A stretch of 30,500 nt of DNA from CAJBLF01 sp964430205 (GTDB lineage Bacteria; Patescibacteriota; Gracilibacteria; Absconditabacterales; Absconditicoccaceae), in assembly GCA_964430205.1 (NCBI GenBank), contig CAYSER010000010.1:1-30500 (forward strand), read 5' to 3'. Below are positions 1 through 8,003 of this stretch, in pieces. Under the pieces are notes generated by a model. It did no database searches. It was not told the DNA's origin and saw nothing but the letters and a program-made list of their open reading frames with translations. The position numbers and the translations under genes are program-made. The stretch's first letter is position 1, and each line of letters opens with the position of its first letter.

Positions 1-603
1 TCATCCTTCCTTATATCTATTATCTTCCACCTCTTTGGGCCGGAATTTCTTGGGATGCGACTTCTTGAACGACAATGGATCCTGGATCCTTTCGATGATA
101 GCATCGAGCACCTTATCAACATTTTCTCATGTCTTCCCTGAGACCTTGATGATCTCTGACTTGTCGATACCGATGACGTTCTCTATTTCGTGTGCCACTC
201 TCTCAGGATTAGCGGCTGGTAAGTCGATCTTATTGAGCACTGGAATAATCGTCAGATGCTGGTCTATCGCTTGATACAGGGTCGAAAGGGTTTGTGCCTG
301 GATACCTTGGCTTGCATCGACGAGCAAAATAGCTCCTTCGACCGCAGCGAGCGAACGGGAGACTTCGTACTGAAAATCAACGTGCCCTGGGGTATCTATG
401 AGATTGAACTCATACCCTTTCCGCTGCATCCTGGCCGGCGTCAACTTGATGGTAATTCCCCTTTCCTGCTCAATATCCATACGATCAAGCATCTGATTGT
501 GCTCAAGTTTCCTGACAGTTCAGGTGATCTCGAGCATCCTGTCGGCGAGCGTAGATTTTCCGTGGTCTATATGGGCGATGATGCAAAAATTACGTATATT
601 CAT
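1..603 (-). CDS. lepA: Elongation factor 4 (LepA), N-terminal part, cut by window edge
   Basis: Translational GTPase that back-translocates or remodels stalled ribosomes in the cytoplasm. The start is AUG at 603 (MNIRNFCIIAHIDHGKST). G1 DHGKST lies at about residues 13-18, G3 DTPGHVDF at about 70-77 and G4 NKID at 124-127. G5 reads VSGKTG where the family usually has SAKTG. UGA codons encode the Gly in EITGTVRK and in SGKTGENV, and CGG in KKFWPKE encodes Trp. After the G domain there is a lysine-rich stretch of about 25 residues (from DPLSFKK to NRYKEG) that looks longer than usual before domain II. The gene runs off the left edge: the triplet at 1-3 is UGA, which is Gly here. It is probably co-transcribed with the minus-strand genes upstream of it. 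Identification is firm; the C-terminal two thirds are outside the window. Confidence 0.95.
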
Positions 604-684
604 ACTTAATGACTAATTGATGAAATGGTAAAATGATGTAGTGCATCTTATGAAATAGTTCTGCAATTTCAAGGACAGCCGATA

Positions 685-828
685 CTACCGCATCAACGAG
701 CTCATGATCACCATCACCCTATCAATCCACCTTCTCACTCTCGACCTCTTTTTCCTTGTATATATGAATTGTTTGCTCTTCTTTTCTAGGATTTCTCTTA
801 TCGTCTGCATATTCGTCCAAAAAGACAT
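685..828 (-). CDS. Possible small basic protein (47 aa)
   Basis: An AUG-started reading frame of 47 codons ending in UAG. It begins 9 nt after the stop of the upstream minus-strand gene and ends about 80 nt before lepA, so it would fill a hole in this co-directional run. The protein starts MSFWTNMQTIREILEKKSK and is strongly basic (RKKRSRVRRW in the middle). The opposite strand of the same stretch also reads open for 60 codons and looks hydrophobic, which is expected as the complement of a basic, charged frame. I recognise no family. Placement and composition favour a real small gene, but the length makes chance possible. Confidence 0.35.
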   Translation of the reverse strand: MSFWTNMQTIREILEKKSKQFIYTRKKRSRVRRWIDRVMVIMSSLMR

Positions 829-837
829 AAAAAACTT

Positions 838-1269
838 TTAGAGTCTGATCTTTCTCACTCTCTTGAATACCTCTTTCCATCTCTTTTCGCTAAATTCGCT
901 TGTTGGCAAAGCCAGTATCTCGAACACCCTCAACACCCTTTTCTCGATCCTCACTTTGCGCAATGCGACATAATGGAATGTCATATCATAGAATTCCATG
1001 AAAAAAATATTCAATGTCTTTGTCTCCTTGAGCTCCCTTCTCATTCCTTTGATCATCTGGAGCAAAAATCTCGAGACATCCTGATTCGCGTTCTTATGAA
1101 AATACTCAAAGATGATCTTTTTTTCCGGAAATTTCTTGTTGTGGAGTAATCGAAAAAGCTCCATCCTTGAATCATTGAGGTGTAAAAGCATTTGTTTTCT
1201 CATGCTTTTTGTCTCTTGCTCCTTTCTTATCATTCCCTCATACGAAAAAAACTGACAAAGCCAGGACAA
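838..1269 (-). CDS. Hypothetical basic protein
   Basis: A 143-residue basic protein, rich in Lys, Arg, Phe and Leu, with predicted amphipathic helices (for example RKQMLLHLNDSRMELFRLLH), and no membrane segment or known motif. The stop is UAA at 838-840. The start is unclear: UUG at 1269 is used here, but the frame stays open to a UAG at 1321-1323 without an AUG, and the first AUG is at 1233. It lies just downstream of the GHMP-kinase-like gene, whose stop is at 1302, so the two are probably translated from one message. It contains no UGA codon and only two glycines. Function unknown. Confidence 0.6.
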   Translation of the reverse strand: MSWLCQFFSYEGMIRKEQETKSMRKQMLLHLNDSRMELFRLLHNKKFPEKKIIFEYFHKNANQDVSRFLLQMIKGMRRELKETKTLNIFFMEFYDMTFHYVALRKVRIEKRVLRVFEILALPTSEFSEKRWKEVFKRVRKIRL

Positions 1270-1301
1270 TAGCTTCGCCAGTCTTTCAGATGAGTACTTT
1301 C

Positions 1302-3107
1302 TTATATATGTGCGTTGATCCTATCTACCACAGCTATCTCGATATCAGATGGATTGAGCTTCATATAGAACTCATACGTGCTTCATTTGCAGATCAGCGG
1401 CAGTTTCTTCCCTATTTCTCTCTCTATGAGCTCTACCAGCGGCAAAACGATCTTGCCAAGCATATCGTTCTTGTTCTTGCTATAGCTGGAGAGGATCAGC
1501 TGTTTGTTGCTAACATCTTTTCCCATATGTGCGATCAGGATTCTGAGAATATCCACGGTTGCTGTTTGAGAATGCAGATCATCTGACGTCAGCTTCCTTC
1601 CATTGATGTGGATCTTGCTCTGTATCATATCCAGGAGTATACCCTTCTTGTGCGTATCAAGTATCGTATCATGGCTTCCAAGGCAGAATTTCCCATCCGA
1701 CGTTCTGAGGATACATTTGCTCGAATCCAGGAACTCTGAATATTTGCCTGATCTTATATCCTGTTCTATCCTAATTCATTCATGCTCTATCCCATCGATC
1801 CGATTGGCGTAGATCAATTTTGATCATACGAAATCCTTATTACTCTTTTCCGCAGCATCAACGACCATTTTCCTGAATCCTTCCAATGGCATAGCGAAAA
1901 TCAGTGATCCTCCCATGATCGTACTATCATTGGGAGAAAGAGAGAGATACTTCTGAGGACCATGAAAATTCTCTATGAACGCATTTATGAATTTCAGATA
2001 ATTCGTTGAGCTGTTTCTTGTCACACAATCGCCTTGCCTGAATTTCTTGAGTGCATCCAAGAATTGCAGCATATGCGTCTCTTCATATGCCTCCGAATAG
2101 ATCTTGGACATGAAATAAAGGATCTTCAGGCTCAGTATGCCCATAAGTTTACCATAGGTAGCTGCAAACTCATCCATTTCCGGAATGATGAGATATTTGT
2201 AGAATCTAGGGATCCTATTCGGATGCAGATTACTGAAGTTACTTCACATGAGTTTCTTGAAATCCGATTTGATCATCTTGGTAATGGTATCGTTCGACCT
2301 ATAATTATCTCATGCAATCTGCTCCAACAATACGGGCTTCCCTGAGTAGACGACACCATAATCTATGGGGATATATGGATTCTCTCTCAATCACTTGAAG
2401 AGCTCATTGAGCCTGAATCAATAATATCTATGTGCTCTATCCCCTTCTGCCACCAATGGTTTGTCAAAATCCTCCGAGAAAGAAACTATAGGATAGGGCG
2501 AATCGAAGAATGCTGCCATCTTCGTGCCTGATCCGACCATATCGTAGATGACCTTATCGAAATTGAATGCATCCTCAAATAGCTTGTGAATGTCGCTCTG
2601 GGTATCCATCAATCATTCGTTGATATTCTTGCCTTTCAAAAATAGCAATTTCTTATGATCGATATTCCCGCTTATGAGATTGATACTAATAGAGAGAAGC
2701 AGTGCTAGGATCGAACCAAATCAGAGTCATACCCCTCTGGGCAATTCCGTGAGTATGCTTATCTCTATACCTTCGTTTCCACGCAACGATTTGCTATACC
2801 TTTTTTCCAATTCCTTGTTGATATCAGCAATGTATGGTGCATATTCTAGCGCATTGCTCTCTATAAACTGATATTCATTCATATCAAGATGATACACTTT
2901 CTTGATGACTATATTCCCGCTTGCCGTCTTATTATATCCCAGATAGATACGAATCGGGATCTTCTGTTTTACGCTCACTCAACTATAATTACTGAGGATG
3001 TCGCCGCATCGGCTCACTACGAATGGCGCCGAAATCACGGTCTGATGTTCAAGAAAAAATTTCTCATACGTCTGGATATACGTCTTCTTGAGATTCTTGG
3101 AATTCAT
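1302..3107 (-). CDS. GHMP-kinase-superfamily protein with long C-terminal extension
   Basis: A 601-residue protein read through many UGA(Gly) codons from AUG at 3107 to UAA at 1302-1304. The N-terminus resembles sugar-kinase members of the GHMP family (heptose-7-phosphate kinase type): VISAPFVVSWCGDILSNYSG at about residues 25-44 stands where those enzymes have an APLRVSFGGGGSDL-like strand, and ELPRGVGLGFGSILALLL at about residue 121 matches the ATP-binding PxxxGLGSS loop, although the paired serines are replaced by FGS. A central part (GSGTKMAAFFDSPYPIVSF) fits the region after this loop. The last 170 or so residues (TATVDILRILIAH, then SYSKNKNDMLGKIVLPLVEL) form a separate domain I cannot name. 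At about 600 residues it is much longer than usual GHMP kinases (300-400). Substrate unknown; the altered phosphate loop leaves catalytic activity in doubt. Confidence 0.65.
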
Positions 3108-3221
3108 GATCCTAGATTAGGACATAAAAGACAGCTAGAGAACCAAGTTATGTTTTTTTTTAAGAAATCTTGTTTTTCTTGGTCTTTGTCTTTTATTTCG
3201 TCAAACAATAAAGTTGTTATG

Positions 3222-3249
3222 TATATACATATATTATCGAAAATATCAA
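3222..3249 (-). promoter_or_regulatory. Possible promoter for the GHMP-kinase-like gene
   Basis: Read on the minus strand, TTGATA (3249-3244) and TATATA (3227-3222) are separated by 16 nt, in an AT-rich stretch about 115 nt before the AUG at 3107. The -10 box lies inside a 12-bp palindrome, ATGTATATACAT (3219-3230). The match is fair, but AT-rich DNA gives such matches easily. Confidence 0.3.
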
Positions 3250-3300
3250 TATTATCTATGCTTTATCAAGAAATCACCTATTCATGCAAGTATCTTATCG

Positions 3301-3852
3301 CTATATATTTGATATGATTCGTTTGATGACGGTAGGGATATTCTCTTTGGAGATCTTTCCCTCATATCTCTGTAATGCTGATGTAATCTGATCAGAGCTA
3401 TATCAGAATCCTTTGAGCGAGGAAACAATGCTCTTGTAAAGCTTCTGATCTATATCCATCTTTTGGACATCTTCGATATCAAAGGTGCCTTTGAGTTGAA
3501 GCAGTATCTTTTTAGCGGATTTCGGTCAGATTCATGGTATGGCCGTAAAGAATTTGACATCAACACTCTTGAGTGCCTGTTGGAGGCGCTCTTTGGGCAA
3601 TTGAGAGATCTGGAATGCGGTTTTAGGACCCACTCCACTGATCTTGAGCAAACTTTCGAAAAGCGTTTTCTGATCTATGGTATCGAATCCATAATAGATT
3701 ATTGTCTTCCTATTATCGTCCAGATAAGGATACAGGAAGAATTCTCCTTTCTCTTTCTTACCAAGATAATGTACTTGGATCCCCATATTCTCATTTTGGA
3801 TGATGATCTCCCCTCCTATGTGACGGACTTTCCCCACGAAATAATGGAACAT
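3301..3852 (-). CDS. ruvA: Holliday junction branch migration protein RuvA
   Basis: DNA-binding subunit of the RuvAB branch-migration machine that processes Holliday junctions. The start is AUG at 3852 (MFHYFVGKVRHIGGEIIIQN), giving the N-terminal OB-fold. The helix-hairpin-helix region follows: LLKISGVGPKTAFQISQL at about residues 69-86, and a second hairpin AIPGIGPKSAKKILLQLKG whose Gly codons include UGA. The C-terminal domain III (SSDQITSALQRYEG ... IPTVIKRIISNI) is the RuvB-contacting helical bundle. At 183 residues it is slightly shorter than the usual 190-205. The stop is UAG at 3301-3303. No ruvB or ruvC is visible nearby. It is separated from the next minus-strand gene by about 190 nt and diverges from rpoD. 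Confidence 0.93.
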
Positions 3853-4212
3853 GCTTTCTCATGATTATCGTATAAAAAATCAGGTTGCTATCATTGCGTA
3901 TATACGTATTTATAGGTTAGTTTCAATGATTTTTTGGGTTGATATTGGATAATAAATCATTATTTTGATTCTCATCATTGGATGTTCAGTGATTCTTTTT
4001 TGTTTGTCAGCGTTACTTTAGCTCCCTATCAAAAAAGAGCATACTTTGGGTAAAGCTACGCTCTTTTCTGTTGCTTTATATAAGCATATGGGATCACTAC
4101 ACGACATATATTATATATGTTTTATACCAAATGTCAAATATTTTATACCTTTCTCTTCTTTTTATATACTAGCCAGGTCGTTGCCTATTCTTTTATTCTC
4201 TTTCACCCTTCT
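3853..4212. other. Gene-free divergent region between ruvA and rpoD
   Basis: A 360-nt AT-rich stretch between two divergent genes. No convincing reading frame is seen in either direction. It must carry the promoters of ruvA and rpoD: there are several TATA-rich blocks (TATATTATATATG near 4107-4119) but no clear pair of -35 and -10 boxes that I would defend. It contains one strong hairpin (4033-4067), listed separately. Confidence 0.6.
4033..4067. terminator. Orphan hairpin with terminator look
   Basis: AAAAGAGC (4033-4040) pairs with GCTCTTTT (4060-4067), and inside the loop ACTTT/TAAAG can form a second short stem. On the minus strand the stem is followed by six U; on the plus strand only the U residues of the stem follow. 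No gene ends here: ruvA begins downstream on the minus strand and rpoD downstream on the plus strand. It may end a small untranslated RNA, or act as an attenuator in the ruvA leader. Confidence 0.5.
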
Positions 4213-5481
4213 ATGCAAAAACTCCAGAAGCAGTTATGGGACAGTTTCCAAGACGATATCGGTGAACTCAGCAAACCTCTCCAGGACCTCTTAAAGAATT
4301 GATTTGATACCTGAATCATCAATGAGGAAGATGTAATCGCTGATGTCGATGATATGGATCTCAGCATCAAGATGATAGAGAAATTCTATGAATTGGCCGA
4401 AAAATTGGGCATCAAGATGCTCACCATCGAGGAAATTCTAGAAAAAGAAGCTCAGGAATCCAAGAAAGAGAGTAAGCTTGGAAAGATCGAGCTCTATGAC
4501 ACTAAGAAGAATACCTCAGAATTGCAACATAAAGATTTCATCAAGCTCTATTTCAATGAGATATCAAAGATACCTCTCCTGACTTCAGAGGAAGAAAGGG
4601 ACATCTCAAGACGCGTAAAAAAATGAGATGAAGAAGCCAAAAAAAGGCTTATCGAATCAAACTTGAGGCTCGTGATTAGCATTGCCAAGAGATTCTTCTG
4701 ATCGAGACTGAGTTTCTCCGACCTCATCCAGGAAGGGAATATCTGATTGATCAAAGCGATAGAGAAATTCGATCCGGAAAAAGAGTTCAAATTCTCTACC
4801 TATGCCACTCGGTGGATCAAGCAGAGCATCACCAAAGCGATTGCAGATATGACCAAGCACGTCAGAATCCCCGTTCATCTCATCGATGAGATCAATTCAT
4901 ACAATAAGACCTATCAACTCCTCTTTCAAAAGCTTGGAAGGGAACCGACTTCTAAGGAAATAGGGCAGAAGCTTTGATTCCCCATCAAGAAGATAAAGAA
5001 ACTCGAAGAGGTCATCTTCTGAAACGTATCGCTCGACAGGGAAGTCGGAGATGAGGGGAGAGATACGCTTGCCGATCTTATCGAAGATGGCAATACGTTA
5101 AGGCCCGATCAATTCGCCGAAAAGAATGCGCTCAGGAGCAATCTCGACATGATCCTAGGGATGCTCGACGATAGGGAGGCAAAGATTGTTAAGATGAGAT
5201 ATGGTATCGATGGACCGAGATATACATTAGAGCAAGTTTGAGAAGAATTCAATGTAACTAGGGAAAGGGTCAGACAAATCGAACAGAAAGTCATCCAGAA
5301 GCTCAAAGAGCATGCGGGATTACAAAAAATACTTGGAATCGAGGATGATATCGCTAAGCTCGAAGCCGGTGAAGGTAAGAAGAGAAGGAAATGAAGAAAA
5401 ATAAAAGACGACATCGATGAGGAAGATGAAGAAGATGATTACATGAGCAGATTCGACGACGATGATTATCTGGAAGATTAA
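4213..5481 (+). CDS. rpoD: Primary RNA polymerase sigma factor (sigma-70 / RpoD)
   Basis: The housekeeping sigma factor, which directs RNA polymerase to -10/-35 promoters; 422 residues from AUG at 4213 (MQKLQKQLWDSF). Domains in order: a short region 1.1-like start; region 1.2 (KLYFNEISKIPLLTSEEE) near residue 105; region 2 (NLRLVISIAKRFFGSRLSF, SDLIQEGNIGLIKAIEKFD, FSTYATWWIKQSITKAIAD) at about 150-215; region 3 (RIPVHLIDEINSYNK); region 4 (MLDDREAKIVKMRYGIDGP, then VTRERVRQIEQKVIQKLKEH) at about 310-365. CGG at 4810-4812 gives the first Trp of the conserved WW pair, and UGA gives Gly in EGNIGLI. After region 4 there is an unusual tail of about 50 residues, first basic (KKRRKGRK) then very acidic (DDIDEEDEEDD). 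gyrB follows after 49 nt. Confidence 0.96.
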
Positions 5482-5530
5482 ATCAGCTATCCATCAAAAA
5501 AATTATTTTACTAAATTACTATAAAAGATT

Positions 5531-7432
5531 ATGCCAGATTTGAGTTCAAGGGAGTATGACGCATCGCATATCAGAGTCTTGGAATGATTGGAGCCCGTAA
5601 GGCAAAGGCCTGGAATGTATATCTGATCCACCGACGCGAAATGATTACACCATCTCGTACAAGAGATCGTCGATAATTCCGTAGATGAAGCATTAGCAGG
5701 ACATTGTACCACTATCACCACCTGTCTCAATGAAGACGGATCCGTTACCATCCATGATAACGGAAGAGGAATTCCTGTAGACAAACACGCTAAGACAGGG
5801 AAATCCGCTTTGGAAACAGTATTTACCGTACTCCATGCATGAGGAAAATTTGATAAATGAGCGTACAAGATCTCATGAGGTCTTCATGGCGTATGAGCGT
5901 CAGTCGTCAACGCCCTAAGCGAACGGCTTGAAGTGACCGTCTACAAGAACGGCAAGAAATATTTCCAGAGATATCAGAGAGGTATTCCTGATGGAGATAT
6001 ACAGGAGTTATGAGAAAGCGATAAGGTGGGGACCACAGTCAAATTCCTGCCTGATGCAAAGATCTTCGAAACTATCGAGTTCTCCCAGTCCATAGAGATC
6101 GCGAGAATGAAACAATCAGCATATCTCTCCCCTGGCATCACCTTCAATTTCGTCAACAAAAAGAACGGTTTCAAACAAAGATTCTACTACGAATGAGGAA
6201 TCAAGACATGGCTGAAAAATCTTGTGGGAACACAAATGCCGCTTTCTTCACCTCATTATTTCAAGACGGACGGAAAAGATTGCCTCACTGAGATCGCATT
6301 CGAATTCGTAGATAGCCCTAATGAACATATCCTTTCCTTTGTGAACGATATCCCGACCATAGATGGAGGAAGCCATGTCTTGTGATTCAAATCAGCATTA
6401 TTGAATATCATCAATGAAGTAGGAAAAGAGAAGGAAAAGATCAACAAGAAGATAGGAGAATTCCAATACTCTGACGTCACTGACGGACTCTATGCCATCG
6501 TTACGGTCAAGATACCTGAACCGCAATTCGAAGGACAGACTAAAGGGAAACTCGGAAATAGTTATGTAAGACCAGAGGTAGAGAAAGCAGTCTACGACTA
6601 TCTCAAGAACTATTTCATCAACAATGAAGGAGAATTCGATAAAATATTCCAAAAAGTAGAGCTCGCTGCAAGAGCTAGATTAGCAGCCAAATTTGCCAAA
6701 GAGACTGTGCTAAGGAAGAACATCCTTGCCGGATGAGTGCTTCCCGGTAAACTTGCAGATTGTGCAAGGAAAAACAAAGAAGGTACAGAGATGTATATCG
6801 TCGAGGGAGATTCAGCGTGAGGTAGCGCAAAACAGTGACGCGATAGCAACTTCCAGGCCATCCTCCCATTGAGAGGTAAGATCCTGAACACCGAACAGGC
6901 TGTTATGCAGAAGATTATGGCCAATAATGAGGTGAAGGCATTGATCACGGCTATAGGTACCTGAGTCAAAGATAATTTTGATTTCGAAGGACTCAGATAT
7001 GATAAGATCATCATCATGACGGATGTCGATGTGGATGGTGCACATATCAGGACATTATTACTCACTTTCTTCTTCAGGTTTATGAGACCACTCATCGAGC
7101 ATGGTCATATATATGCCGCTTGTCCTCCTATCTTCAAGTTCGAGCAAGGCAAAAAATACCAATATATCTACGATGAGAACCATACGCCTGATATGTATGG
7201 CTTCGATAAGGATAAGACTGAGATCCAAAGATATAAGGGTCTCGGAGAAATGAATCCAGACCAGCTTCGAGAGACTACCATGAATCCGGAGAACAGAAAA
7301 TTGAATCAGATCACAGTCGAAGATGCGGAAGAGGCCGACAGATTATTCAGGATCTTGATGGGTGAAGACGTCCAATCAAGGAAACACTTCATCCTGACTC
7401 ACGCAAAGAGCGTAAAGGAGCTCGATATATAA
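5531..7432 (+). CDS. gyrB: DNA gyrase subunit B
   Basis: ATPase subunit of DNA gyrase, which introduces negative supercoils together with GyrA; 633 residues, a normal length. GHKL ATPase motifs: EIVDNSVDEALAG (about residues 46-58), DNGRGIP, and the lid GGLHGVGASVVNALSEWLEV near residue 116. The transducer region has QTKGKLGNS. The TOPRIM domain begins at EGDSAGGSAKQGRD with the metal-binding acidic group in MTDVDVDGAHIRTLLLTFFF. The C-terminal end has YKGLGEMNPDQLWETTMNP. By hand count about 14 of 56 glycines are UGA, several at invariant positions, and CGA at 7268-7270 gives the invariant Trp of LWETTM. The start is AUG at 5531 (MPDLSSREYDASHIRVLEGL). It is read with rpoD, 49 nt upstream. 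gyrA is not in the window. Confidence 0.97.
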
Positions 7433-7478
7433 ACTAACGACAAATGATAAAATGACTTATCCATAGCTTAGTCGATGT

Positions 7479-7492
7479 AATGCGTACGCATT
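7479..7492. promoter_or_regulatory. Perfect 14-bp palindrome upstream of a promoter
   Basis: AATGCGTACGCATT is a perfect inverted repeat with no spacer. It lies 18 nt before the -35 box of the promoter of the next gene, a typical place for an activator or repressor dimer. No regulator gene is adjacent. Confidence 0.4.
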
Positions 7493-7510
7493 TGAGCAAT
7501 GGACATTTTC

Positions 7511-7540
7511 TTGACTCTTTTATTATTTTAATTATATTAT
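7511..7540 (+). promoter_or_regulatory. Likely sigma-70 promoter
   Basis: TTGACT (7511-7516) and TATTAT (7535-7540) are separated by 18 nt, each matching five of six consensus bases. The expected transcription start is about 35 nt before the AUG at 7583. The downstream gene also has its own terminator, so this promoter probably drives a one-gene transcript. Confidence 0.6.
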
Positions 7541-7582
7541 CTTCAATAAACAAAACAGTCACCACTAATACAAAAAATAACT

Positions 7583-7948
7583 ATGGGAATAGGTGTAGGA
7601 ATACTAGTTATCAGGAACCATGACCGGTTGAATGAGATCCAAGCTCGGCATCCTAAAGGGGTCTATTCTCAGGAAGAGTTTCTCTCAAGGATCCATAAGG
7701 GAGATGCATTCTTTAGCACTAAAGATTCCGATTATCATGGGTATGAACCTCGCATTCTTGTTAGCACAGAAGAACATTCGCAGGGCTTATACAGATATAT
7801 CGCGAAAGTTTATGCCCAAGCCCAAGGCGGATTCGTAGCGGATTTTTTTTGGAGCGGGGATGCAGTATTCACTGACAAAGATGCTATGTTAGCCTATCAA
7901 GCAGATCTCAAAGCCCATTACGCTGAGCTTGATTGGGAAGCCATATAA
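7583..7948 (+). CDS. Hypothetical 121-aa protein, single-gene transcript
   Basis: A soluble 121-residue protein beginning MGIGVGILVIRNHDWLNEI (CGG read as Trp). No signal peptide or membrane segment; it is rich in aromatic residues and His, with FVADFFWSGDAVFTDKDAM near residue 85. I do not recognise a family. It stands alone: gyrB ends 150 nt before it, a good promoter precedes it and a strong terminator follows. None of its 10 glycines uses UGA, although UGA is common in neighbouring genes; this may mean high expression or a different history. The start is AUG at 7583, preceded by the A-rich leader ACAAAAAATAACT without a Shine-Dalgarno sequence. Confidence 0.75.
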   Translation: MGIGVGILVIRNHDRLNEIQARHPKGVYSQEEFLSRIHKGDAFFSTKDSDYHGYEPRILVSTEEHSQGLYRYIAKVYAQAQGGFVADFFWSGDAVFTDKDAMLAYQADLKAHYAELDWEAI

Positions 7949-7977
7949 CAATCCAATCCCAATCTCTTGGCATCATC

Positions 7978-8003
7978 AGAGCCTGTATTAGGCTCTTTTT
8001 TTT
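7978..8003 (+). terminator. Rho-independent terminator
   Basis: AGAGCC (7978-7983), loop TGTATTA, GGCTCT (7991-7996), then a run of T to 8003. It ends the lone gene at 7583-7948 and overlaps the stop codon of the convergent elp3 gene (8002-8004). Confidence 0.8.

Noticed and set aside
659..841. Hydrophobic plus-strand reading over the gap next to lepA
   Set aside because: It ends inside the stop region of the opposite gene, its first AUG is internal, and the minus frame fits the gene run better.
4213..7432. rpoD and gyrB as pseudogenes with many internal UGA stops
   Set aside because: Each UGA falls at a glycine of the family, the frames never shift, and UAA/UAG occur only at gene ends. This is recoding, not decay.
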